DNA of 64,000 nucleotides from an uncultured Collinsella sp. (GCA_902493375.1 CABUPH010000011.1:10524-74523); one strand, 5' to 3'. Counted from the stretch's first letter, positions 8,919 to 17,775 are shown. Translations and numbers: made by a program. The notes: generated by a model from the letters alone, not told the origin.

Positions 8919-11147
8919 TTACGCCTCCGGCACCTGACCAGTAGCGAGAATCTGCTCGAGCGCATCCTCGTCCAGCACAGGTACGCCCAGCTGCTCGGCC
9001 TTGGTGAGCTTGGAACCCGCCTTGGGGCCGGCGATCAGATAGCTCGTCTTCTTCGACACACTGCCCGAAACCTTGGCGCCGAGCACCTTGAGCGCCGCGC
9101 CCGCCTCGTCGCGAGTGCGGTTGACGAGCGTGCCCGTGAGTACAAAGGTCAGACCCGCGAGCGGTTGTGCATCGGCGAGCTCGCCCGCCACGCCCGCGTC
9201 GGCTGCGGCTTGTGCATGCGCGGCGCCCAAGTCGACCTCGAGTGACAGGCCCGCCTGGCGCAGGCGCTCCAGCACGGCAAGGTTTTCGGGCACGGCCAGG
9301 AACTGCTTGACGCTCGCCGCAATCTTGGGACCGATGCCCTCGCACTCGGCGATATCCTCTTCGCTCGCCAAGATGAGCTTGTCAATCGACAGGAATCGCT
9401 CGGCAATAACCTCGCCCACACTCTTGCCCACGTGGCGGATGCCCAGGGCAAACAGCACGCGACCGAGCGGCTGGCTCTTGGACTTGTTGAGCTCGGCGAT
9501 GATTTTCTCGGCCGTCTTGAGGCCTACCGGAATGGGGTCGCCCTTCTTGACGCCCTTTTTGCTATTGGAGCTGGCATAGGTGCGCCCCGTGTCCAGTCCG
9601 GCGATGTCGTCGACCGTGAGCTGGTAGAAGTCCGCGACATCGTGGATAAGGCCGGCGGCGATCATCTTGTCAACGATTTCGTCGCCCAAGCCGTCCACGT
9701 CCATGCAACCGCGGCTCACCCAGTGGAGTAGGCGCTCCTTGAGCTGCGCGGGGCAGTCGATGGACACGCAGCGGTAGGCCACCTCACCGTCCTCGTGGAC
9801 CACGGGGCTACCGCACACGGGGCAGACCTCGGGCATCTGCCAGTCAACGCTGTCGGCCGGGCGCTTGTCGAGCACGGGACCCACGACCTCGGGGATCACG
9901 TCGCCCGCCTTGTGCACGATGATAGTGTCGCCCTCGCGCACGTTTTTGCGACGGATCTCGTCGATGTTGTGCAGCGTGGCGCGCGCGATGGTGGAGCCGG
10001 CAACTGTGACCGGATTGAACTCAGCGACCGGCGTGAGCACACCGGTGCGGCCCACCTGGATGCGAATTTCGCGCAGGACGGTCTGCTTTTCCTCGGGCGG
10101 GAACTTAAAGGCAATGGCCCAGCGCGGCGCGCGGGCGGTAAAGCCCAAGTCAAGCTGCTGCTGGAAGCTGTCAACCTTTACGACCACGCCATCGATGTCG
10201 TAGTCCAGGTCACCGCGATGCTCGAGGGCCTGGGCGCAGAACTCGTGGACCTCGGCCGGCGTGGCGCAGCGTGCCACGTTGGGGTTGACGCTAAAGCCGG
10301 CGCTGCGCAGCCAGTCGAGAAATTCGCGCTGGCTGTGGACGTGCAGCGGGTCGGTATCGGCAATGGCGTAGATAAAGGTGGCCAAGTCGCGGCGCGCCGT
10401 AACCTTTGGATCCTTTTGGCGTAAGGATCCTGCGGCAGCGTTGCGCGGGTTGGCGAAGGGATCGCGGCCCTCGGCATCGGCTTCTTCATTTAGGCGCACG
10501 AAGCTGCCCTTGGGCATGTAGACCTCACCGCGCACTTCGATGGTACGCTCGCGGTCGGCGCCCATGTGGGCGAGCGCCGCCTCGGACAGATGCATGGGCA
10601 CATCCTTGATGGTGCGCACGTTGAGCGATACATCCTCGCCCGTGGTGCCGTCGCCGCGCGTGGCGGCGCGCACAAAGGTGCCGTTTTGGTAGGTAAGCGC
10701 CACACCCAGACCGTCGATCTTAAGCTCGCAGGTATAGGTGACGCTGCCGGCACCGAGCGCATCCTCGGCACGCTGGAGCCACGCGTCAAGTTCGTCCAGA
10801 TCCATGGCATCGTCCATGGAATACATGCGCGCCATATGCGTGACCGGCGTAAACTGCTCGCTCACGTAGCCGCCCACGCGCTGGGTATAGCTGTCGGGCG
10901 TCACCAGGTCGGGGTAGGTCGCCTCGATCTCCTGCAGCTCAACGAGCATTTTGTCGAAAGCGGCGTCCGTAATCTCGGGTGCGTCAAGCATGTAGTAGCG
11001 GTACGCGTGGTAATCGAGCTCATGGCGCAGCTCGGCCGCGCGCGCTGCCGCCTGGGCATGGGCGTCGGTCGGTGCGGCGGCATCCGCGCTCGCGGGCGTT
11101 TTGGTATCGATATCCACACCGTCACCAAACAGGCTCGATTGCTCCAT
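8919..11147 (-). CDS. ligA: NAD-dependent DNA ligase LigA
   Basis: 742-residue replicative ligase that seals nicks using NAD+. The adenylation motif CELKIDG places the AMP-accepting lysine at K143. An OB region, a four-cysteine zinc finger (CPVC...YRC...DCP), helix-hairpin-helix repeats and a C-terminal BRCT domain (LAGLTFVLTG onward) follow in the usual order. A Lys-rich insertion (SSNSKKGVKKGD) sits just before the helix-hairpin-helix region. Start ATG at 11147. It is convergent with the merR-like gene and separated from htrA by a terminator and a 31-bp repeat. Confidence 0.97.
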   Translation of the reverse strand: MEQSSLFGDGVDIDTKTPASADAAAPTDAHAQAAARAAELRHELDYHAYRYYMLDAPEITDAAFDKMLVELQEIEATYPDLVTPDSYTQRVGGYVSEQFTPVTHMARMYSMDDAMDLDELDAWLQRAEDALGAGSVTYTCELKIDGLGVALTYQNGTFVRAATRGDGTTGEDVSLNVRTIKDVPMHLSEAALAHMGADRERTIEVRGEVYMPKGSFVRLNEEADAEGRDPFANPRNAAAGSLRQKDPKVTARRDLATFIYAIADTDPLHVHSQREFLDWLRSAGFSVNPNVARCATPAEVHEFCAQALEHRGDLDYDIDGVVVKVDSFQQQLDLGFTARAPRWAIAFKFPPEEKQTVLREIRIQVGRTGVLTPVAEFNPVTVAGSTIARATLHNIDEIRRKNVREGDTIIVHKAGDVIPEVVGPVLDKRPADSVDWQMPEVCPVCGSPVVHEDGEVAYRCVSIDCPAQLKERLLHWVSRGCMDVDGLGDEIVDKMIAAGLIHDVADFYQLTVDDIAGLDTGRTYASSNSKKGVKKGDPIPVGLKTAEKIIAELNKSKSQPLGRVLFALGIRHVGKSVGEVIAERFLSIDKLILASEEDIAECEGIGPKIAASVKQFLAVPENLAVLERLRQAGLSLEVDLGAAHAQAAADAGVAGELADAQPLAGLTFVLTGTLVNRTRDEAGAALKVLGAKVSGSVSKKTSYLIAGPKAGSKLTKAEQLGVPVLDEDALEQILATGQVPEA

Positions 11148-11294
11148 AGCGGCACTCCTTCGCTCGATTTCAAACGGCTACTAGAGTACCACCGGCCACG
11201 ACGAGGCCGAATAACCCTTTCAAACCGCACCGAATCGGCAGCCGCCAGACCGGAGTGGATCGCGCGATCAAACCATGCCCTTGCCATTTCTAAA

Positions 11295-11325
11295 TGATCC
11301 GTTTTCCTCCGCCTCCAACGGATCA
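11295..11325 (+). repeat. 31-bp GATC-ended palindromic repeat, copy B
   Basis: Ends TGATCCG and CGGATCA with core TTTTCCTCCGCCTCC. Same length and consensus as copies at 4551-4581 and in the 43.4 kb gap. It lies between the htrA terminator and the ligA start. Confidence 0.8.
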
Positions 11326-11334
11326 ACAAGAAAA

Positions 11335-11370
11335 GAGGGGGCTGTCCCGCGTTGGCGGGACAGCCCCCTC
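11335..11370 (-). terminator. Intrinsic terminator of htrA
   Basis: Perfect 16-bp arms (11335-11350 and 11355-11370, core GGGGGCTGTCCCGC) around a 4-base loop, followed on the minus strand by TTTTCTT. It lies 27 bases past the htrA stop. Confidence 0.9.
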
Positions 11371-11397
11371 TGGCATCGGTATGTGCGATACGGCTCG

Positions 11398-12861
11398 TTA
11401 GTAACCCTGGCCGTAGCCCCGACCCTGGCCCTGCTGGCCGAGCAGCTCCTCCAGGTACTGGCGCAGCTGCTCGTCGGTAATACCGCCGTTGCCGGTGTCG
11501 GTCGAACTGTCGTCCTGCTGCTGGTTCTGCAGCTCCTCGTCAGAGCCCAGCTCGACAGTGACTTTCTTCTCCTCCTTGCCGCGCATGAGCGTAATCTCGA
11601 CCTTCTCGCCCACCTCGTGGCTGCGCAGCGCGATGATCAGGCCATCGGCGCTCGTAATCTCGTCATCGCCCAGCTTGGTAATGACATCGCCCTCCTGGAT
11701 ACCGGCCTTAGCGGCGGGGCCGTCCTCGACGACGCTTGCCACATAGGCACCGCTATCGGTGCTCAGCTTGTTGGTACGGGCATTGAGCGCGTTGACGCTC
11801 GAAAGCGTGGCGCCCAGGTACGGGTGAACCGGCGTCTTACCGTCGATAATCTGGTCGGCAATGTTCTTGGCGTAGTTAACCGGAATGGCAAAGCCCACGC
11901 CCGAGCTGGAGCCCGAATAGCTCTCGATGAGCGAGTTGATACCCACGAGCTCGCCGTTGTCGTTAACGAGCGCGCCGCCGGAGTTGCCCGGGTTGATGGC
12001 GGCATCGGTCTGGATCATGTTGGCATAGATGGTGTTACCGTTGGTAGAGCTCATGGCCGTGGAGCGATACAGCGCCGACACGATGCCCGTGGATACAGAT
12101 TGCTCGTTGCCGAACGGCGAGCCGATCGCCATGACCCACTCGCCCACGTTGAGCTTGGAGGAGTCCCCGATCTCGATCGGGGTGAGCTTGGAGGCGTCGG
12201 CGTCCTTGAGCTTGATGACGGCAAGGTCGCTCGAGGCATCGTTGCCCACGAACTCGGCCTCGTAGGTGGTGCCGTCGTCCATGGTCACCACGTACTGATC
12301 GTAGCCATCGACCACGTGGTTGTTGGTGAGGATATGGCCCTCGGTATCGAGCACAACGCCCGAACCAACGCTGCCCGAGTTGTCCGACTCGTCGGCAGAC
12401 TGCGAAAGCGAGCCATTCTGGCTACCGCTCGAAGTGGCGGTAATGGAGACCACGGAGGGCAGCGCCTTGGCAGATACGGCCTCGGCCAGCGTGGTGTCCT
12501 CGGAGTCGATCGTGATCTTTTGCGTCGACGAACCCGAAGCACCCGCCGTCACGGCATTCTTGCCGCCACCGATATTGAGCGTACCGCTCATAATGAGTGC
12601 AATGACCAGCAGGGCGCCGCAGGCGCAGCCGGCGAGCGCCGTAATAAAGATCGGCAGCTTTTTGGTCTTGGTCTTGACCACCGTGTGTTTGTTCACAACC
12701 TGCTGGCCGCCCAGCGGCTGGCCGGTCTGCGTGTCGTAGGCCTGCACGTAGGGAATGTTGTTGCCGTCGGCAGGCGTCGACTCCACCTGCACGCGCGGCT
12801 GCTGCTGGGTCTCGCCGGCATTGCCCGCATCCTGGGGACGCTGGGAATCGTTCTCGCTCAT
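11398..12861 (-). CDS. htrA: HtrA/DegP-like membrane-anchored serine protease with PDZ domain
   Basis: 487 residues. A Gln-rich cytosolic N-terminus (1-68) precedes one membrane helix (about 69-91), then an extracellular trypsin-like protease with triad H182 (TNNHVV), D212 (SSDLAV) and S294 (GNSGGA), and one C-terminal PDZ domain (about 370-455). HtrA proteases degrade misfolded envelope proteins under stress. The C-terminus is Gln/Gly/Tyr-rich. I place the start at the ATG at 12861 (RBS AAAGGATCG) rather than an in-frame codon 39 bases upstream that lacks a ribosome site. It lies downstream of the GlnR-like gene but a hairpin separates them. Confidence 0.93.
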   Translation of the reverse strand: MSENDSQRPQDAGNAGETQQQPRVQVESTPADGNNIPYVQAYDTQTGQPLGGQQVVNKHTVVKTKTKKLPIFITALAGCACGALLVIALIMSGTLNIGGGKNAVTAGASGSSTQKITIDSEDTTLAEAVSAKALPSVVSITATSSGSQNGSLSQSADESDNSGSVGSGVVLDTEGHILTNNHVVDGYDQYVVTMDDGTTYEAEFVGNDASSDLAVIKLKDADASKLTPIEIGDSSKLNVGEWVMAIGSPFGNEQSVSTGIVSALYRSTAMSSTNGNTIYANMIQTDAAINPGNSGGALVNDNGELVGINSLIESYSGSSSGVGFAIPVNYAKNIADQIIDGKTPVHPYLGATLSSVNALNARTNKLSTDSGAYVASVVEDGPAAKAGIQEGDVITKLGDDEITSADGLIIALRSHEVGEKVEITLMRGKEEKKVTVELGSDEELQNQQQDDSSTDTGNGGITDEQLRQYLEELLGQQGQGRGYGQGY

Positions 12862-12890
12862 AGCTGCGATCCTTTCGTCAAATAACCAAA

Positions 12891-12914
12891 GGCCCGCCAA
12901 ACATGTGGCGGGCC
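12891..12914 (-). terminator. Hairpin between the glnR-like gene and htrA
   Basis: Arms GGCCCGCC (12891-12898) and GGCGGGCC (12907-12914), followed on the minus strand by TTTGGTTATTT. It probably ends transcription of the upstream gene. Confidence 0.55.
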
Positions 12915-13032
12915 ATCATTGTTCACGTTGAGTTGTACCCCAATATGCGGGCGTACGTGTACGAGAACGCAATCTTTTAGGAAGGCTTAAGTTCTGTTGC
13001 AGATTCGAGAGGGACCCGCACCTGCGTCAAAA

Positions 13033-13065
13033 CCACCACAAAGGTGCCTGTCCCCTTTGTGGTGG
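13033..13065 (-). terminator. Hairpin directly after the glnR-like gene
   Basis: Twelve-base perfect stem, CCACCACAAAGG with CCTTTGTGGTGG, around a 9-base loop containing CTGTCC. It sits 5 bases past the stop at 13070. The GGGACAGG/CCTGTCCC word recurs in other hairpins of this window (30.5 kb and 20.1 kb), so it may also be a repeat copy. Confidence 0.6.
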
Positions 13066-13069
13066 AAAT

Positions 13070-13732
13070 CTAGTCCTTAAATAGATAGCCCACGCCGCGA
13101 ACGGTGGTGATGTGCGCCGCGATCTGCGGGCCCACCTTGGAGCGGATGCGTCGGATGTGCACGTCGACGGTACGCGTACCGCCGCAGTACTCAAAGCCCC
13201 ACACGCGGTGCAGCAGCACCTCGCGGCTGTAGGCACGGTTGGGATGCGTGGCCAAAAAGCTCAGCAGCGAGTACTCCATCAGCGTCAGGTCGATGGGCTC
13301 GTTATCGAGTGTCACCTGGTAGGTGGCCAGGTTGATCTCGAGGTTATCGATGTTGAGCACATCGTCGGCGGTGACGGTCTCCTCCTCGCCCATCAGGCGC
13401 TGCGCGCGAGCCTTGAGCTCGTTGGGCGTCGCCGTGGGGCACACAAAGTCGGCATGCGCGTGATTGGGCAGACGCAAGGTGCCGAGCGCCTCGTCGTCAA
13501 CGATCACCAGCATGGGGACACCGCCGCGATCGTCAAGCCACTTGGCAATCTGATCGATGCGGTCGCTGCGGATGCCATCGGAATCGAGGATCAGCAGGTC
13601 GAAGTCGTGCGCCGCAGTCGGCGAATCGGGTGTGGCAAGGCTCACCTCGACACCCAGGGTGGTCGTCAAGCTGCGGGCAAACTCGTGGAAGCGCGTCGTG
13701 CGCGCCATGAACAGGGCACTCTTTTCGGACAT
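13070..13732 (-). CDS. glnR: GlnR-like OmpR-type regulator with atypical receiver
   Basis: 220 residues. The C-terminal winged helix (about 125-218) contains GGTRTVDVHIRRIR, the signature stretch of actinobacterial GlnR nitrogen regulators. The N-terminal receiver keeps one Asp (LILDSDG, D50) but lacks the acidic pair near the N-terminus and the usual Lys, as in phosphorylation-independent GlnR. It starts 50 bases after the stop of glnA on the same strand. I chose the ATG at 13732 with GGAGG in front. A half-site matching the GlnR box lies upstream of glnA (15186-15201). Inferred role: nitrogen control of glnA. An ordinary OmpR-family orphan remains possible. Confidence 0.75.
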   Translation of the reverse strand: MSEKSALFMARTTRFHEFARSLTTTLGVEVSLATPDSPTAAHDFDLLILDSDGIRSDRIDQIAKWLDDRGGVPMLVIVDDEALGTLRLPNHAHADFVCPTATPNELKARAQRLMGEEETVTADDVLNIDNLEINLATYQVTLDNEPIDLTLMEYSLLSFLATHPNRAYSREVLLHRVWGFEYCGGTRTVDVHIRRIRSKVGPQIAAHITTVRGVGYLFKD

Positions 13733-13782
13733 ATCGGCCTCCAAAGAAATGAGCTCAATCGTACTGGAACAAGCCAGCGCGA

Positions 13783-15120
13783 TTAGGAGTTCGCCAGGTA
13801 GTGCTTGATCTCCCACTCGGTGATCGTAGACTCAAACTTATGCCACTCGTCGCGCTTCTTTTTGAGGAAGAAGCTGTGGATGTGCTCGCCGAGGGCATCC
13901 TTCATAAACTGCGAGTCCTCAAACACGTCGAGCGCCTCTTTGAGCGAGCGCGGCAGCGGCGTGTAGCCGGCCTCGACCATCTGACGGTCGGTAAGCTTGA
14001 GCGTCTCGGCCGTGGCCTCGGGCGGGAGCTCCAGCTTGCGCTCGATACCGTCGAGACCAGCCGCCAGCGTGACGGCGTTGACCAGGTACGGGTTGGCCAT
14101 GGGGTCGGGGCTGCGCAACTCGATACGCGTGGACAGCTGCTTGCCGGGCTTGTAGACCGGGATGCGGACCATACTCGCGCGGTTGCGCAGGCCCCACGTG
14201 GCGTACTGCGGCACGGAGTCGCCGCCCGTGGTGATGCGCTTGTACGAGTTGACCGTGGGGTTGGTGATGGCGCTGATCTCGCGCGCGTGCGCCAAGATGC
14301 CGGCCATGTAGTGCTTGGCGATTTCGGAGAGGTGGTACTTCTCGTCGTCCTCGCCCCAAAAGACGTTGTTGCCGTCGTGGTCGAACAGCGACTGATGCAA
14401 AAACATGGCGCTGCCGTCCTCGCCCGCCAACGGCTTGGGCATAAAGGAAGCGTGGCAACCGCTCTCGTAGGCCTGCTGCTTAATGATGAGCTTGGCCGTG
14501 GTGACGGCGTCGGACATGCTCAGGGCCTCGGCGTGACGCAGGCTCATGCCGTGCTGCGAGCGGCCGGCGGCGTGGAAGGTGTACTCCACGGGCACGGACA
14601 TCTTCTCGAGCGTGAGGACCGTGTTGCGACGCAGGTCGCGGGCGGCATCGCTCACCGAAAGATCGAAGTAGCCCACGTTGTCAAGCGGCTCGGGGGTATG
14701 CTCGTCGGGGAAGTAGTAATACTCCAGCTCGGCGCCCACGTTGAGCAGATAGCCGGCCTTCTCGGCCTTGCGGAACATGCGACGCAGGGCATCGCGCGGG
14801 TCGCCGGCAAACGGCTTGCGATCGGGAGTGCACACGTCGCAGAACACGCGGGCGACGCCATTGTGGCTCGGGCGCCACGGCAAAATCTGGAAGGTCGAAG
14901 CATCGGGAAACGCCAGCATGTCGGCTTCCTCGGGCGTGGCAAAACCCTCGATGGCGGAGCCGTCAAAGCCAATACCCTCCTCAAAAGCGACCTCGAGGTC
15001 CTCGGGGCTAATGGCAAAGTTCTTGAGGCGGCCGAGAATGTCGACAAACCACAGACGCACAAAGCGGATGTCACGCTGCTCTACGGAGCGGAGTACGTAA
15101 TCGATGTTCTGCTGGTTCAT
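13783..15120 (-). CDS. glnA: Glutamine synthetase, type I
   Basis: 445-residue cytosolic enzyme making glutamine from glutamate, ammonia and ATP. Recognisable motifs are FDGSAIEGF near residue 54, AELEYYYF in the metal site, and the ATP-binding stretch after KPLAGEDGSAMFLHQSL. The C-terminal NLYDLP-like loop carrying the adenylylated Tyr of GSI-beta enzymes is absent, which points to the GSI-alpha group controlled by feedback and transcription. Start ATG at 15120 has an RBS-like GGGGAG. A GlnR-like regulator follows 50 bases downstream. Confidence 0.96.
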   Translation of the reverse strand: MNQQNIDYVLRSVEQRDIRFVRLWFVDILGRLKNFAISPEDLEVAFEEGIGFDGSAIEGFATPEEADMLAFPDASTFQILPWRPSHNGVARVFCDVCTPDRKPFAGDPRDALRRMFRKAEKAGYLLNVGAELEYYYFPDEHTPEPLDNVGYFDLSVSDAARDLRRNTVLTLEKMSVPVEYTFHAAGRSQHGMSLRHAEALSMSDAVTTAKLIIKQQAYESGCHASFMPKPLAGEDGSAMFLHQSLFDHDGNNVFWGEDDEKYHLSEIAKHYMAGILAHAREISAITNPTVNSYKRITTGGDSVPQYATWGLRNRASMVRIPVYKPGKQLSTRIELRSPDPMANPYLVNAVTLAAGLDGIERKLELPPEATAETLKLTDRQMVEAGYTPLPRSLKEALDVFEDSQFMKDALGEHIHSFFLKKKRDEWHKFESTITEWEIKHYLANS

Positions 15121-15185
15121 GTCGCTCCCCTTTCTTTCGGGCGGGTTTCGACTGGTCTATATCGCAGATACTATCGCAGAAAAAT

Positions 15186-15201
15186 GTTTCCGCAGGGTTA
15201 A
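15186..15201 (-). promoter_or_regulatory. Candidate GlnR box upstream of glnA
   Basis: On the minus strand TTAAC, six bases, GAAAC matches the a-b half of the actinobacterial GlnR box (GTNAC-n6-GAAAC) except for the first base. A second a-b pair is not evident. It is 66 bases upstream of the glnA start, with the GlnR-like gene just downstream of glnA. Confidence 0.35.
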
Positions 15202-15246
15202 AGCGTATCAAGCGCTCAAAAAACGTGCGCGAACAGGCCGTCTGAC

Positions 15247-15741
15247 TTACGCGCGATCATAAAGGATCACTCCTTCGCGCTCGATTACCGCGGCAAGATC
15301 GCCATCAAGATGGTCGCTCGAGACGAGGTCAACCTGCCTCCCAGTTTCTTTGCGTACCGCCTCGCCGAATGCCGACAACGCGAAAAGACCAAAGCCCTGA
15401 TCGCGATCGACTTCGAGACGTAAGTCGATATCGCTATCGGCACGCGCTTCGCCACGGGCATACGAGCCAAATAGAATCACGGTTTTGATGGCGGGAATCG
15501 GGCTGGCCGCCTCACGGACGGCTGACTCAATCTGAGCAGTATCCAAAATGCCCGCCGCAGCGCTTTCGCTCGCAGAGCTTTTACCGAGTGAAGGAACAAA
15601 CGGCAGCGAGCGCTCGCGCAGCATCTGTCTCATAAACATATTGACCGCAACAGACGAAGTCATGCCAAGTTCTTCGCACAGCTCGGCAAATGAATCTTTA
15701 ATTGACGAGTCCACTCGCACACTCAGCACAGACGCAGCCAT
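15247..15741 (-). CDS. RelB/DinJ-like ribbon-helix-helix domain fused to a minimal nucleotidyltransferase
   Basis: 164 residues in two parts. Residues 1-52 read like a RelB/DinJ antitoxin: VLSVRVDSSIKDSFAELCEE, then LGMTSSVAVNMFMRQ and the typical LPF ending. Residues about 68-164 are a minimal nucleotidyltransferase (MNT) with GSYARGEARADSDID at 92-106, catalytic D104 and D106, and a third acid at D138. MNT domains usually pair with HEPN toxins and AMPylate them. No HEPN or RelE gene is adjacent. The start is the ATG at 15741 with AGGAGG five bases before; an upstream GTG lies inside that RBS. A palindrome at 15756-15777 may be its own operator. Confidence 0.8.
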   Translation of the reverse strand: MAASVLSVRVDSSIKDSFAELCEELGMTSSVAVNMFMRQMLRERSLPFVPSLGKSSASESAAAGILDTAQIESAVREAASPIPAIKTVILFGSYARGEARADSDIDLRLEVDRDQGFGLFALSAFGEAVRKETGRQVDLVSSDHLDGDLAAVIEREGVILYDRA

Positions 15742-15755
15742 GGGCACCTCCTGTA

Positions 15756-15777
15756 TGACATTGTCTATATAATATCA
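15756..15777 (-). promoter_or_regulatory. Candidate autoregulatory operator of the RelB-MNT gene
   Basis: TGACATT and AATATCA (seven-base arms, one mismatch) face each other across an AT-rich centre that also contains a TATTATAT-like -10 on the minus strand. RelB-type proteins commonly repress their own promoters at such dyads. Confidence 0.45.
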
Positions 15778-15783
15778 CACAGG

Positions 15784-16806
15784 CTAGCGCGAGGTCGAAG
15801 CGCGGTGTTCGATGTGGCCGGGGACCTCGACGCGCTTGGGGGCGAGCTTTGCGGCATCGCCCACCGTAGTGGTAACGATGTCGATGCGCTCGGACAGGCG
15901 CTCGACCACGCGCTCGGCAATGGTGAGGGTGTCCTGCGCGGCCGTGGTCACGCCGCCAAAGAGCACGTGGTTCCAAGGGTAATCGTCAAATGTCGCGATC
16001 TTGAGCCCAGCCGGCAACGAAGGTCCCAGCTGCGCTAATGCCTCGGTCAGGCGCAGGAAGACCAGACCGTTGACGGCAATGAGGCCGAGCTTTTTACCCG
16101 CATAGTCGCGGATGGTCTCGTCCAGGCGACTGACACCCGTGGCGCCACCGTCGGCCAGGGTGACGACCTCGCCCGCAAGGCCGCGTCGCGAAAGCTCGTC
16201 GACAAAGGCCTCGGCGCGCTCGCGACGCACGGGGCTGCCGTCGCTTGCCTCGGTGAGCAGGCACAGGCGCTCGCTGCCAGCAGCGGCCAAGGCGTCTACC
16301 AGGCCGGCAACCAGCTCACGGTTGTTAGAGGTCACCAGATCGATGCCACCGTCGGCAACATCGCGGTCGAGCAGCACAACGGGCAGGCGCCCCGCGGCCG
16401 CGGCGATCGCCTTGTCGTTGCCTCCGCAGGTATTGACGACCAGGCCGTCCACGCCGGCATCGATAAGTCTGGTGAGCGACTCTGCCTCCTTGGCGGGGTC
16501 GTTGCCGCTAATGGCGGTCATGAGCGAGCAGCCGCGCGCGGCGGCGCTGGCGGAAAGGCCCTCGAGCATGGCGCTCGAGAACGGGTTAGCAATGTCGGCC
16601 AAGATCACGCCGATGAGGTTGGTGCGCGAGCTGCGCAGATTGCGCGCGGCGGCACGTGGGCGATAGCCGGTGCGCTCGATAACTGCCGCGATGCGAGCAC
16701 GGGTTTCCTCGGTCATTTGCCCGGGGCGGTTGTTGAGATAGCGCGAGACCGTGGCCGGGCTCACGCCCGCCTCGGCGGCAATGTCCTTGATTCTCATCTG
16801 CGCCAT
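15784..16806 (-). CDS. LacI family transcriptional regulator
   Basis: 340 residues. The N-terminal HTH reads IKDIAAEAGVSPATVSRYLN, followed by the hinge and a periplasmic-binding-protein-like sugar domain (IGVILADIANPFSSAMLEG onward, about residues 65-325). This subgroup resembles gluconate or ketogluconate repressors. The start at 16806 follows GGGGTG; longer in-frame starts lack a ribosome site. No sugar catabolic gene is adjacent in the window, so its target is not evident. It lies between the RelB-MNT fusion and a GntR regulator. Confidence 0.88.
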   Translation of the reverse strand: MAQMRIKDIAAEAGVSPATVSRYLNNRPGQMTEETRARIAAVIERTGYRPRAAARNLRSSRTNLIGVILADIANPFSSAMLEGLSASAAARGCSLMTAISGNDPAKEAESLTRLIDAGVDGLVVNTCGGNDKAIAAAAGRLPVVLLDRDVADGGIDLVTSNNRELVAGLVDALAAAGSERLCLLTEASDGSPVRRERAEAFVDELSRRGLAGEVVTLADGGATGVSRLDETIRDYAGKKLGLIAVNGLVFLRLTEALAQLGPSLPAGLKIATFDDYPWNHVLFGGVTTAAQDTLTIAERVVERLSERIDIVTTTVGDAAKLAPKRVEVPGHIEHRASTSR

Positions 16807-16929
16807 AGCGCACCCCGTTTCCCAATTGTCGGCAGTCTGAGCCATTTTAGGCATTTTTAAAAAACTCGCTTGCAAAACGTTGTAGGTGAGCAGCATCGTT
16901 TTTGCGTCTCGAGCAGATGCGGTGATGGG

Positions 16930-17622
16930 CTAGATAGACAAGTCTTTGGAAAGCTCGAAATAGTCGGGATGCAAGGCGATAACCGGGCCCTGCTCCTCGG
17001 GCATCAGGTGCAAGTGCGTCTCGGCAAGATAGCTCGCCGTGTCGGTATCGCCCCTCTTAATGGCCTCGAGAATCCGACGATGTTGTCGACGAATCGGCTC
17101 CCAATCCAGATCCTGCGACACCATACGCAACCAGTTGTATCGCTCAAAATGCGTATTGATGCTCTTCATCCAATCCCACAACATGTGACGGCCGGCAATC
17201 ACAAAACACGTCTCATGAAACAGGTTATCCAAGTCGAAAAAGCGACGCGTTTCGCGATGGTCGAGCGATTCGGACTCGGCAAGAATCTGCTCAAGCCGAT
17301 GCTTCTGCTCGGACGTGGCTGCCGAGCAGCATTTAATGAGTACGCTTCTTTCGAGTTTCTCGCGCAAGAAACAGGCGTTCTCGGCGCGCTCCATGCTGAT
17401 TTTTGAGACATAGGTGCCGCTTTTGGGACGCGTTTCCACTAGCTCCTGCTCACGCAGACGCACAAAGGACTCGCGAATGGGCGTGCGCCCGATTCCCGTC
17501 TCCTTTTCCAGACCAATCGCCGAAAGGCGCGTGCCGGGCTTGAGCTCGGCATAGATGATCTTGGAGCGCAATGCGTTGTATGCCTGATCTTGCAGGCTCT
17601 GATAATGCTGGTGTTGTTCCAT
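16930..17622 (-). CDS. GntR family regulator, FadR (FCD) subfamily
   Basis: 230 residues. The N-terminal winged helix (about 9-75) has the GntR pattern LRSKIIYAELKPGTRLS and IGRTPIRESFVRL. The C-terminal all-helical FCD domain has the metal-site pattern DLDNLFHETCF, with later His residues near 205. FCD regulators usually sense organic acids. RBS GAGGG precedes the ATG at 17622. The old-yellow-enzyme gene upstream ends 206 bases away behind a terminator, and a palindrome before that gene could be this protein's target. Confidence 0.85.
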   Translation of the reverse strand: MEQHQHYQSLQDQAYNALRSKIIYAELKPGTRLSAIGLEKETGIGRTPIRESFVRLREQELVETRPKSGTYVSKISMERAENACFLREKLERSVLIKCCSAATSEQKHRLEQILAESESLDHRETRRFFDLDNLFHETCFVIAGRHMLWDWMKSINTHFERYNWLRMVSQDLDWEPIRRQHRRILEAIKRGDTDTASYLAETHLHLMPEEQGPVIALHPDYFELSKDLSI

Positions 17623-17740
17623 AAAGCCCTCGAATGAAGCTCACGGTTTGTCGAATATCACCACGTAATACTATCGCATCCCCCATCCCCTCAATTGCGG
17701 TGAAAGAGGGAGTGCTCACGTCGCCAGCACCGCAAGAGCA

Positions 17741-17775
17741 AGCGGTGGCATCCCGAAACCCGGGACACCACCGCT
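17741..17775. terminator. Terminator after the flavin oxidoreductase gene
   Basis: Arms 17741-17755 and 17761-17775 (AGCGGTGG...TCCCG with CGGGA...CCACCGCT) pair with two mismatches around a short loop. It lies 54 bases past the reductase stop. Confidence 0.65.

Noticed and set aside
13801..15201. Plus-strand open frame of 466 codons opposite glnA
   Set aside because: Antisense shadow of the conserved glnA gene, with no motif.
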